Assembly: GCA_964636325.1 (NCBI GenBank)
Contig: CAZWRV010000105.1
Coordinates: 1 to 21,843 of the forward strand
Length of the DNA: 21,843 bases
Direction: 5' to 3'
Source: CAZWRV01 sp964636325
GTDB lineage: Bacteria; Verrucomicrobiota; Lentisphaeria; Victivallales; GWF2-50-93
Shown in pieces: positions 15,614 to 21,843 of the stretch. The first letter of the stretch is position 1, and each line of letters starts with the position of its first letter. A program made the position numbers and the translations under genes. Below the pieces are notes generated by a model that saw only the letters and a program-made list of their open reading frames with translations, did no database searches and had not been told where the DNA came from.

Positions 15614-15642
15614 ACTATAACATCACTTACATTTGAAGTCTA
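15614..15642 (-). promoter_or_regulatory. Promoter of the pseudopilin-mraY-murD operon
   Basis: Read on the minus strand: -35 TAGACT (complement of 15637-15642), 17-nt spacer, and -10 TATAGT (complement of 15614-15619) preceded by TG one base upstream, an extended -10. Predicted transcription starts near 15607, giving a leader of about 43 nt to the ATG at 15564. Confidence 0.6.
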
Positions 15643-15742
15643 GCCTGCATGGTTGTTTGAGAATCGCCTCAATGTTTGCGCGAGCCAGGCATGGCCGCTT
15701 GAAAAGACTCCGCGAACAATGTAGCTTTATAAAAAATGAACC

Positions 15743-15747
15743 GGAGG
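15743..15747 (+). promoter_or_regulatory. Shine-Dalgarno fixing the receiver gene start
   Basis: GGAGG ends 5 nt before the ATG at 15753. This favours the short 132-aa receiver protein over the open frame that begins with TTG at 15633, whose first 40 codons do not match any receiver domain. Confidence 0.8.
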
Positions 15748-15752
15748 CGGCG

Positions 15753-16151
15753 ATGGGCGAAAAAGAGAAACTGCCAGGCGGCAGCGAGACCATAATGCTC
15801 GTTGACGACCAGGACGCGATCTGGGACTTCATGATCGAGGCGCTGCAGAACCTCGGATATTCGGTCATACTCGCGGAAAACGGCCAGGACGCCGTGGAAA
15901 TATACAAGAACAATCCGGGCCAGGTGGACCTCGTCATACTCGACATGATCATGCCCAAGCTCGGCGGCCACAACACCTTCTACCAGCTCAAGGCCGTCGA
16001 TCCGTCCGTCAAGGTCATACTCTCCAGCGGCTACGTCTCGGAGGAGGAGGTGGACGACCTTCTCAAGCAGGGCGCGAAGGCCTTCATCCCCAAGCCCCAC
16101 AGGATCAAGATGATCGCCAGGGAAATCAGAAGGGTCCTCGACGAGAAGTGA
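15753..16151 (+). CDS. Stand-alone response regulator receiver protein
   Basis: A 132-aa CheY-like protein with only a receiver domain. Acidic pair D18-D19 (MLVDDQ), phosphoacceptor D64 (VILDMIMPKLGG), S91/S92 (VILSSGY) and K114 (AFIPKP) are all in place, so it should be phosphorylated by a histidine kinase or small phosphodonor. There is no output domain; it must act by protein contact or phosphorelay. No histidine kinase is nearby. Its TGA overlaps the GTG start of hflX (GTGA), so the two are translated together. It is divergent from the operon starting at 15564. Confidence 0.92.
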   Translation: MGEKEKLPGGSETIMLVDDQDAIWDFMIEALQNLGYSVILAENGQDAVEIYKNNPGQVDLVILDMIMPKLGGHNTFYQLKAVDPSVKVILSSGYVSEEEVDDLLKQGAKAFIPKPHRIKMIAREIRRVLDEK

Positions 16152-17428
16152 TCGACGTCCTCAAAGAAACCTCCAGGATGGAGAAGGCCTTCCTTGTCGG
16201 AGTCCAGGAGCCCGGAATGGACTCCTTCACCGCCGGTGAACACCTTTTCGAACTCAACGAGCTCGTAGCCAGCCTCGGCCTCTCCGTAGCCGGCGAACTA
16301 ATGGTGACGCTGAGGGAGCCGTGCCCGCGCCTCTTCATCGGCTCGGGCAAGGCCGGGCAGGCCGTGGCGGCCGCGAAGGAGAAGGGAGCGGACTGCATCG
16401 TCGTGGACCATGAGCTTACCCCGTCGCAGCAGAGGAACTGGGAGAAGCTCTCCGGTCTTCCAGTCGTGGACAGGCAGGAGGTCATAATCGACATCTTCGC
16501 GAAGCGCGCATCCACGAAGGAGGCCGTCATACAGGTCGAGCTGGCAAGGCTCCAGTACCTCCTCCCACGGCTCGCAAGGGCCTGGACCCACCTATCGAGG
16601 CAGAAGGGCGGCGCCATGGGGACGAGGGGCGAGGGCGAACAGCAGATCGAGGTGGACCGCCGCATCATCAAGCAGAAGATCGCCCACTACCAGCGCGAGC
16701 TGAAGGAGCTCAAGCTGCACCGCAACGTCCAGCGCAAGCAGATGACCCGCACGGAAATCCCGCACGCCGCCATCGTAGGCTACACGAACGCGGGCAAGTC
16801 CACACTCCTCAACGCCCTGAGCGGCGCATCCGTCCTCGTCGAGGACAAGCTTTTCGCGACCCTCGACCCGACCACCCGCCAGATAATGCTCCTGAACAAG
16901 CAGCCCATGCTCGTCACCGACACCGTGGGCTTCGTCCGCAAGCTTCCGCACCTGCTCGTCGAGGCCTTCAAGTCAACCCTCGAGGAGGCCGTCATCTCCG
17001 ACTTCATCGTCCACGTGCTCGACATCAGCTCCCCTTATTTCGAGGAGCACTACTCCACGACGATGTCCGTCCTGGAGGAGCTCGGCGCCAGCGGCAAGGA
17101 CGTCATCACCGTCCTCAACAAGGCCGACGTCCAGACCGACCAGGTCATCAGGCTCCGTCTGAAGCACAGGTTCCCCGACGGGATATTCATCTCGGCCAGG
17201 AAGGGCGAAGGGATCGACCAGCTCATCGCGGCGATGACCGCGAAGGTCAGGCCCAGGACCGAAATCATCAGGCTGCGCCTGCCCCCGGCCCGCCACGACC
17301 TCGCTTCGCTCGCCTACAGCGGGGGAAAGGTGATCTCGACCAGATACGACGACGACGGCACTATCCATATGGCGGCCAGCGTCGCGAAGAATATCGTCGA
17401 CAAGTTCGCAGGATACCTGGAAGATTAG
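16148..17428 (+). CDS. hflX: GTPase HflX, ribosome-splitting factor
   Basis: A 426-aa protein with the N-terminal HflX domain and glycine-rich linker (GGAMGTRGEGEQQIEVDRR, about 154-172), then a GTPase domain: G1 GYTNAGKST (211-219), switch region FATLDPTTR (236-244), G3 DTVGF (258-262), G4 NKAD (324-327), G5 SAR (349-351). HflX binds 50S/70S ribosomes and rescues stalled ones in heat or antibiotic stress. Length is normal. It starts with GTG inside the stop of the receiver gene (4-nt overlap), so expression depends on the upstream gene. Four nt separate its stop from a convergent pseudopilin gene. Confidence 0.95.
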   Translation: MIDVLKETSRMEKAFLVGVQEPGMDSFTAGEHLFELNELVASLGLSVAGELMVTLREPCPRLFIGSGKAGQAVAAAKEKGADCIVVDHELTPSQQRNWEKLSGLPVVDRQEVIIDIFAKRASTKEAVIQVELARLQYLLPRLARAWTHLSRQKGGAMGTRGEGEQQIEVDRRIIKQKIAHYQRELKELKLHRNVQRKQMTRTEIPHAAIVGYTNAGKSTLLNALSGASVLVEDKLFATLDPTTRQIMLLNKQPMLVTDTVGFVRKLPHLLVEAFKSTLEEAVISDFIVHVLDISSPYFEEHYSTTMSVLEELGASGKDVITVLNKADVQTDQVIRLRLKHRFPDGIFISARKGEGIDQLIAAMTAKVRPRTEIIRLRLPPARHDLASLAYSGGKVISTRYDDDGTIHMAASVAKNIVDKFAGYLED

Positions 17429-17432
17429 ACGA

Positions 17433-18275
17433 TCAGCGTTTGCGGACTTCGCTGCTCGCATGCCCGTCGAAGAAGAGGTAGTTCCGCCCCCGCGGCATCC
17501 AGTAGATGTCCGCCTGTGAGTCCCATCCCGCCCCGGCGTTCGGGAATGGATTGGGCAGGGAACGCATGTGCGGTTCGCGGAAATACCAGGCTCCTCCCGT
17601 CACCTGGCCCATTGAAGGACAGCCCGCGATGGTGCCTTGAGTCTTGCCGCGCCATCGCATCGCCGCCATGGGCGAGTAGAAGTCGAGGCTCGTGTCCACC
17701 AGCTTCTCCCGTTCGCTGATGTAGACGAGGAAGGTGTTGTGCCCGTAATAGATCAGGTCGTGCTTCCATGTCCCGGGGCCTCCATACTGGAAGCGGGGCG
17801 TGTTGTCGCCGCCGCTGCGTCCGGCCCAGCGGTTCGCGCCGCCCGTGAGAGCGGACGTGCATTGCATTTCGGGATGATCGTAGTCGTCCGCGCCGCGTCC
17901 GTCGAGATGCCCGGCCTGCTTGAGCGCGGCCACCCAGTAGCCCCGCCCGCTCATGGTCACTCCCAGCCTGGCCGGAACTCCCGGCGCAGTGGTCGTGTCG
18001 TAGAAGACGTTAGTAGGATCATGGTTGGACGGCAGCTCCTGGAAGTCGCTTCCATACACATGGCACTTCACTCCCGCCTGCTTAAGATTGTTCAGGCAGT
18101 TCAACAGCTTCGCCTGCTCGCGGGCATACGAAAGGGCCGGAAGCATTATCGCGAGAAGAATCCCAATGATGGCGATCACCACAAGAAGCTCGATCAATGT
18201 GAAGCCGCGGCCCGCGCAAAGCTTGGCGCCGGAAGGGAGAATCTCTGGCCCCTTGATATGAACAGCCCTGCTCAT
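17433..18275 (-). CDS. Pseudopilin-like protein without H-X9-DG (3)
   Basis: A 280-aa protein with a 24-residue leader ending in Gly (AGRG), then FTLIELLVVIAIIGILLAIM with Glu+5: a canonical prepilin-peptidase site. The secreted part begins YAREQAKLLNCLNNLKQAG and ends with RNYLFFDGHAS. DG (270-271) is present, but the His nine residues before it is replaced by Met, so H-X9-DG is incomplete. The long leader leaves the start codon uncertain. Convergent with hflX; its own promoter would lie in the spacer 18276-18421 shared with the solute-binding protein. Confidence 0.85.
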   Translation of the reverse strand: MSRAVHIKGPEILPSGAKLCAGRGFTLIELLVVIAIIGILLAIMLPALSYAREQAKLLNCLNNLKQAGVKCHVYGSDFQELPSNHDPTNVFYDTTTAPGVPARLGVTMSGRGYWVAALKQAGHLDGRGADDYDHPEMQCTSALTGGANRWAGRSGGDNTPRFQYGGPGTWKHDLIYYGHNTFLVYISEREKLVDTSLDFYSPMAAMRWRGKTQGTIAGCPSMGQVTGGAWYFREPHMRSLPNPFPNAGAGWDSQADIYWMPRGRNYLFFDGHASSEVRKR

Positions 18276-18421
18276 GTCACCATAACTTGCAATGCGACAG
18301 CATCTGCCGATAATTTCAACCGCGATTCCTCAAATGCAAGTATTCCTCGGCCGATGTTTGCTTTCTTCCCGACAGGTGGCAGATTTTCTTAAACCGAATA
18401 AACAAAACACCGGGTGCCACA

Positions 18422-19198
18422 ATGAAAAGGCTGATCCTTGCCATTCTCGCCGCCTCCTTCGCCGCCGGCTGCGCCACCGGGCGCAACGAGATGCTCGCCG
18501 CCAAGCTCGACCGCAAGTCGCTCAGGATCGGCGTCGAGACAAGCTTCAAGCCCTTCATCTTCAGGCAGGACGGCAGGATATCCGGAATAGAGGCCGACTT
18601 CGCGCGCGAGATCGGAAGGCTTACCGGCGCCGAGATACAGTTCGTCGAGACGAAGTGGGAAGACCTCATCCCCAATCTCTGCGAAAAAAAGATCGACGTG
18701 ATCATGTCCGGAATGACCGTCACCGAGGAGCGCTCCAAGAAAATCAGCTTCTGCAGCCCCTACATCGTCGCGGGGCAGATGGCCGTGCTCCGCACGACCG
18801 ACATCGCCGAGTTCTCCACGGGCCTCAAGGTCATCCAGACGAAGAAGAGGATAGGCTTCGTCAAGGACACCACCGGCAACTTCTTCGTCGCGTCGAGATG
18901 CGTCAACGCCGGAAAGATCCCTTTCGACACGCCGCAGCAGGGCATCAACGCCCTGCTCAACGGCGGAATCGACGTGTTCATCGTGGACGCCCCGGTCACA
19001 TGGGCTCTGACGAACACCAGGCTGACCACCCTCTGCGAACCCCTTACGCACGAGCCCATCGCATGGGCCGTCAATACGGAGGACAAGATTCTCAAGGAAG
19101 TCCTCGACAAGTCCCTGAACATACTCAAGGTGGACGGCACCGCCATGCGCATAGAGAGGAAATGGATTCCGGAAGTCCTACTCAACCAGATATACTGA
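18422..19198 (+). CDS. Amino-acid-type extracellular solute-binding lipoprotein
   Basis: A 258-aa family 3 solute-binding protein. The signal MKRLILAILAASFAAGC has a lipobox (FAAGC) with C17 as the lipid-modified residue. The domain begins LRIGVETSFKPFIF and includes GIEADFAREIG, DVIMSGMTVTEERSKKISFCSPY (the Arg usually holds the ligand carboxylate), GFVKDTTGNFF and VDAPVTW. Such proteins feed polar amino acids to ABC permeases or act as sensors. No permease or ATPase gene is in the window, so it is an orphan. The Shine-Dalgarno is weak. Confidence 0.9.
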   Translation: MKRLILAILAASFAAGCATGRNEMLAAKLDRKSLRIGVETSFKPFIFRQDGRISGIEADFAREIGRLTGAEIQFVETKWEDLIPNLCEKKIDVIMSGMTVTEERSKKISFCSPYIVAGQMAVLRTTDIAEFSTGLKVIQTKKRIGFVKDTTGNFFVASRCVNAGKIPFDTPQQGINALLNGGIDVFIVDAPVTWALTNTRLTTLCEPLTHEPIAWAVNTEDKILKEVLDKSLNILKVDGTAMRIERKWIPEVLLNQIY

Positions 19199-19324
19199 AA
19201 ACACATGCTCCAATAACCAATCTCCCCAAAAACTCCAAATGCGAAATTCAAGACAACGAAACATCACTTTGGAATTTATCTGTAATTTGGCGCTTGGGAT
19301 TTCCGATTACACCGCTTTTCTTCT

Positions 19325-20230
19325 ATGAAAAATCTCGGCACTCTCAACAAGGAATTTTCAGTTGCCGGCAGGCTTGAATTCGTCACGGGCAAAGGAGGCA
19401 TGATCCTTGCAGAGATGCGCTGCCCACCCGCGAAATGCGCCGTCAGCATCTACGGCGGACACGTCCTCAGCTTCATGCCCGACGGCAGGAACGACGTCCT
19501 CTGGATGAGCGCGTCGAGCTTCTTCGAGAAGGGCAGGCCGATCCGCGGAGGAATACCAGTATGCTGGCCCTGGTTCGGCGCTCATCCTTCCGATAAGTCA
19601 ATGCCATCCCACGGTTTCGCAAGGATATCGGACTGGATAGTCAAGTCGGCGTCATGCGCCGGAGAAGACTTCACGGAACTCGTCCTCTCCCTCGACAATT
19701 CCTGCATTGACCCGGAGAGGTTCAATGTCCAGCCCTTCAATCTCGAACTGGCGGTCAGGTGCGGAAAAAGCCTGGAGCTCGAACTGATCACAGAAAACAG
19801 GGGAACCGAGGAATTTACCGTCAGCGAGGCGCTCCATTCATATCTCGCAGTTTCGGAAATAGGAAGGATCGCGGTCTCCGGTCTGGACGGGGCTGGATAC
19901 ATCGAGACCGCCGGCGGCATCCATGAGAGGAGAACACAGTCCGGTGACGTCACATTCGACCGCGAAGTCGACCGGGTCTACTGCGGTTCCACCGCGGACT
20001 GCATAATTTCGGATCCCGGACTAGGCAGATCCGTCAAGGTCTCAAAGGCGGGAAGCAGGACTACGGTCGTGTGGAATCCATGGATTGCGAAGTCCGCAAA
20101 AATGCCCGATTTCGGGGACGACGAATATCTCTCCATGGTCTGCGTCGAGACCGCCAATGCCGCGGACGACGCCCTCCGGATACCGCCGGGAGGGATGCAC
20201 GGCATGAGGCTGCGGCTGCAGACCTGCTGA
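19325..20230 (+). CDS. D-hexose-6-phosphate mutarotase (YeaD-like aldose 1-epimerase)
   Basis: A 301-aa protein of the galactose mutarotase-like fold, YeaD branch, that interconverts alpha and beta anomers of hexose 6-phosphates in the cytoplasm. Family features: GGHVLSF (44-50), RGGIPVCWPWFG (74-85), SHGFAR with H96, ALHSYL with H171, D216 in EVDRVY, VVWNPW (248-253) and E275 in MVCVETAN. The catalytic His and Glu are present. The start has no strong Shine-Dalgarno, and the 126-nt gap to the solute-binding gene makes co-transcription uncertain. Confidence 0.9.
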   Translation: MKNLGTLNKEFSVAGRLEFVTGKGGMILAEMRCPPAKCAVSIYGGHVLSFMPDGRNDVLWMSASSFFEKGRPIRGGIPVCWPWFGAHPSDKSMPSHGFARISDWIVKSASCAGEDFTELVLSLDNSCIDPERFNVQPFNLELAVRCGKSLELELITENRGTEEFTVSEALHSYLAVSEIGRIAVSGLDGAGYIETAGGIHERRTQSGDVTFDREVDRVYCGSTADCIISDPGLGRSVKVSKAGSRTTVVWNPWIAKSAKMPDFGDDEYLSMVCVETANAADDALRIPPGGMHGMRLRLQTC

Positions 20231-20275
20231 CGATGAGCCGATTTCAGACTCCACAATCTGTCCTTCGGGAAAAAT

Positions 20276-20377
20276 GCGCCCTTGCGGCGCGCAGGTAGCT
20301 TGCGCGCGGCGCGCGCAAAGGGCAAACTCTGCATACGAGTAATGCTGTGTTATGTTGCTTGCGCGCGGCGCGCGCAA
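20276..20377. repeat. Cluster of three GC-rich palindromes
   Basis: Copies of TTGCGCGCGGCGCGCGCAA (8-nt perfect arms, GGC centre) lie at 20300-20318 and 20359-20377, exactly 59 nt apart, each preceded by GC and followed by A. A shorter GCGCC-CTTGC-GGCGC hairpin lies at 20276-20290. All are in the gap between the convergent mutarotase and flavoprotein genes. They may work as transcription stop structures or be REP-like mobile palindromes. Confidence 0.75.
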
Positions 20378-20382
20378 ACTAC

Positions 20383-20429
20383 TTTTGATAAAAACGTTTT
20401 CCAAGTTGCACCATAAGGGATTAAGGCTT
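20383..20429. repeat. Dispersed repeat copy B, at the flavoprotein stop codon
   Basis: It is similar to 13-60 (TTTT-GA, AAAAAC, TTTTCCAAGT, TAAGGGA, TTAA blocks in the same order). It spans the minus-strand stop codon (20421-20423), so the last two codons of the flavoprotein lie within the conserved unit. The inner AAAACGTTTT is itself a palindrome. Confidence 0.55.
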
Positions 20430-21674
20430 GTGCTTGACCCCGCCGGCGTGAGCGCCGGCCAGCATTCCGCTCGAGAACGCCCATTGAAGGTTGTATCCTC
20501 CGCACGGGCCGTCGAGGTCGAGGACTTCGCCTGCGAAAAAGAGCCCTTTGACGAGCCTGCTTTCGAGCTTCACAGGGTCGACATGCTTCAGCGATATTCC
20601 GCCGCGCGTAACCATGGCGCTTTCGAATCCGCCGGTGGCGGCGGCGGTGAGGGACGCCCCTTTCAGCGCCGCGGCAAGTTCGTCCCTTGAACGCCTTGGA
20701 AACAAGGCGGTCTTGACGTCCGCTGCGATACCGCGGTGCTCCGCCAGACGGAGGACTAGATTCCTCGGAAGGCGTTTTGAAAGCAACGCCGCCGCGCTTT
20801 TCGCCCCTTCGCGCTCCTGCCATTCTCCGAATTTCGCAATCCATCCGTCCTTCGATATTTCCGGGGTCAGGTCAAGCTCCATCGAAACGGCCGCGTGCTT
20901 GCGGAGGGCGGAGGACACCTCGCCGGAGATGTCTAGCGCGGCGGGGCCGGAAACTCCGCTGTGGGTGAAGACGAGCGGGCCGCGCGAAATTGTCGCCGGG
21001 CCTTTCACCTTGATTGACAGGGCAGCGTCCTCCAGCGTTATGCCTGCGCAGAGGCCGGGCCACTTCTCTGAGACCAGGATGTCCGTCAGCGCGGGCAGCG
21101 GCGCGACGATTCCATGCCCGGCGGACTCGGCGATATGGTATCCGTCGTCGCCTCCGCCGAGGCCCGGATATGATTTGCCTCCGGTAGCCAGGACAAAGGC
21201 GCGGCACTTGAAGGCCGAAGACTGCGAACGGACTCCGGCTACTCCTCCATTCTCAATAATCATGTCTTCGATCCTGACGCCTGTCCTGAGCTCCACTCCC
21301 AGCGACGAGGCTTGTCTCAGGAGCGCGTCAAGGACATCCCTCGAACTCCGGCTTTCCGGAAAGAAATGGAAGCCGTCGGGGCTTGAAATTTTTACGCCAA
21401 TGCCTCCCATAAATATCCTGAGCTTTTCCGGAGGCGTCATCCTCAGCGCGGGAAGGATGAAGCGCCCCTGGCGGCCGAAGGCGCGGACGAAGGCCTCCTC
21501 GCCGGCGGAGTTGCTGATGTTGCAATGGCCGCCGCCGCTTGCAAGGAGCCTCAGTCCGGGCTGAGGCATCTTTTCGAGGACTAGGACCGATGCGCCGGCT
21601 CCGGCCGCGGCGATCGCCGCGGAAAGGCCGGCCGGGCCCGCCCCGGCGATCAGAACGTCATGGTATTCTTCCAT
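20421..21674 (-). CDS. BaiN/HI0933-family FAD-dependent oxidoreductase
   Basis: A 417-aa flavoprotein with the FAD-binding GAGPAGLSAA (11-20), the family signature GLRLLASGGGHCNISN (40-55), FFPESRSSRDVLDALL, an ATGGKSYPGLGGGDDGY motif, THSGVSGPAAL, and C-terminal GEVLDLDGPCGGYNLQWAFSSG (from 382). Many are called BaiN for bile-acid dehydroxylation, but the family is broad and the native substrate is unknown, so a bile-acid role should not be assumed. The arrangement and length are full. No strong Shine-Dalgarno sequence precedes the ATG. Confidence 0.93.
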   Translation of the reverse strand: MEEYHDVLIAGAGPAGLSAAIAAAGAGASVLVLEKMPQPGLRLLASGGGHCNISNSAGEEAFVRAFGRQGRFILPALRMTPPEKLRIFMGGIGVKISSPDGFHFFPESRSSRDVLDALLRQASSLGVELRTGVRIEDMIIENGGVAGVRSQSSAFKCRAFVLATGGKSYPGLGGGDDGYHIAESAGHGIVAPLPALTDILVSEKWPGLCAGITLEDAALSIKVKGPATISRGPLVFTHSGVSGPAALDISGEVSSALRKHAAVSMELDLTPEISKDGWIAKFGEWQEREGAKSAAALLSKRLPRNLVLRLAEHRGIAADVKTALFPRRSRDELAAALKGASLTAAATGGFESAMVTRGGISLKHVDPVKLESRLVKGLFFAGEVLDLDGPCGGYNLQWAFSSGMLAGAHAGGVKHKP

Positions 21675-21761
21675 TTATGGGAAAGCCCTGTTTAATTCTC
21701 GCGCCGGAAACTGTCAAAATCTTTTCCGGGTGCTATATTACGCCTGTTTAAGTTTTATGGA

Positions 21762-21843
21762 TTATACTCCTTTAGCGTGAAAATTTAAATTTTGACGGGC
21801 AAGATTTGGGATTGGATTTTTTCGTTCCGACCGAGTGGCGACA
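21762..21843. repeat. Dispersed TTATACTCC repeat, copy 2 (cut by window end)
   Basis: It matches copy 1 (7663-7740) at TTATACTCCTTTAG, TGAAAA(A)TTTA, ATTTTGA and AGATTTGGGATTG, then less well to GTGGCGACA at the window end. It lies upstream of the flavoprotein gene start in non-coding DNA. Whether the palindromic right half seen in copy 1 follows is not visible. Confidence 0.65.

Noticed and set aside
15633..15752. TTG-start extension of the receiver protein
   Set aside because: There is no domain match, and a proper GGAGG supports the ATG at 15753.
20421..21674. Calling the flavoprotein a bile-acid enzyme
   Set aside because: The BaiN name is applied to a broad HI0933-like family; no other bai genes are present, so a bile-acid role is unsupported.

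Overview
The window looks like chromosomal DNA from a Lentisphaerota bacterium of the Victivallales type. This is inferred from gene style, not from a marker gene: three unrelated pseudopilin-like proteins with FTLIELLVV-type N-termini, a very large secreted glycosidase-like protein, a GntR/LacI-type hybrid regulator, and fairly GC-rich coding DNA broken by AT-rich or strongly palindromic spacers. No rRNA, tRNA, transposase or CRISPR array was seen.

Layout. (1) 65-6582 is a carbohydrate-use module: a GntR-family regulator (minus) divergent from a 1518-aa secreted glycosidase-like protein and a pseudopilin gene 18 nt behind it. The divergent spacer holds two TGGTA/TACCA palindromes, one lying between the proposed -35 and -10 of the glycosidase promoter. 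(2) 6583-7252 has no convincing gene; it contains a degenerate CGATACC-type inverted repeat and a 48-codon ORF that may be a gene remnant. (3) 7253-8939 holds an RRM RNA-binding protein with terminator, then a palindromic dispersed repeat abutting a gutted Ser/Thr kinase, then an intact PP2C phosphatase. (4) 8976-9551 (minus) is a stand-alone AMMECR1-domain protein.

(5) 9579-15642 (minus) reads as one long operon starting from a good promoter near 15614-15642: a coiled-coil membrane protein of unknown function, a pseudopilin, a CPBP (CAAX-type) membrane protease, mraY, murD and a three-LysM lipoprotein, then a terminator at 9576-9606. The cell-wall part makes lipid I (MraY) and UDP-MurNAc-L-Ala-D-Glu (MurD); the LysM protein is translationally coupled to murD by an ATGA overlap. 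(6) 15753-17428 (plus) is a receiver-only response regulator overlapping hflX (ribosome-splitting GTPase) by a GTGA junction; hflX converges with a third pseudopilin only 4 nt away. (7) 18422-20230 (plus) holds an orphan amino-acid-type solute-binding lipoprotein and a YeaD-like hexose-6-phosphate mutarotase. (8) 20421-21674 (minus) is a BaiN/HI0933-family flavoprotein.

The spacers are the least ordinary part. Two repeat types each occur twice, at far ends of the window: one at the 3' ends of two minus-strand genes (13-60 and 20383-20429), and one near 7663 and 21762. A GCGCGC palindrome occurs twice within 80 nt at 20300-20377. I found no clearly new multi-gene system. The strongest leads are the repeat families, the repeat-associated kinase decay beside an intact phosphatase, the receiver-hflX coupling, and pseudopilins with unusual cleavage-site residues.
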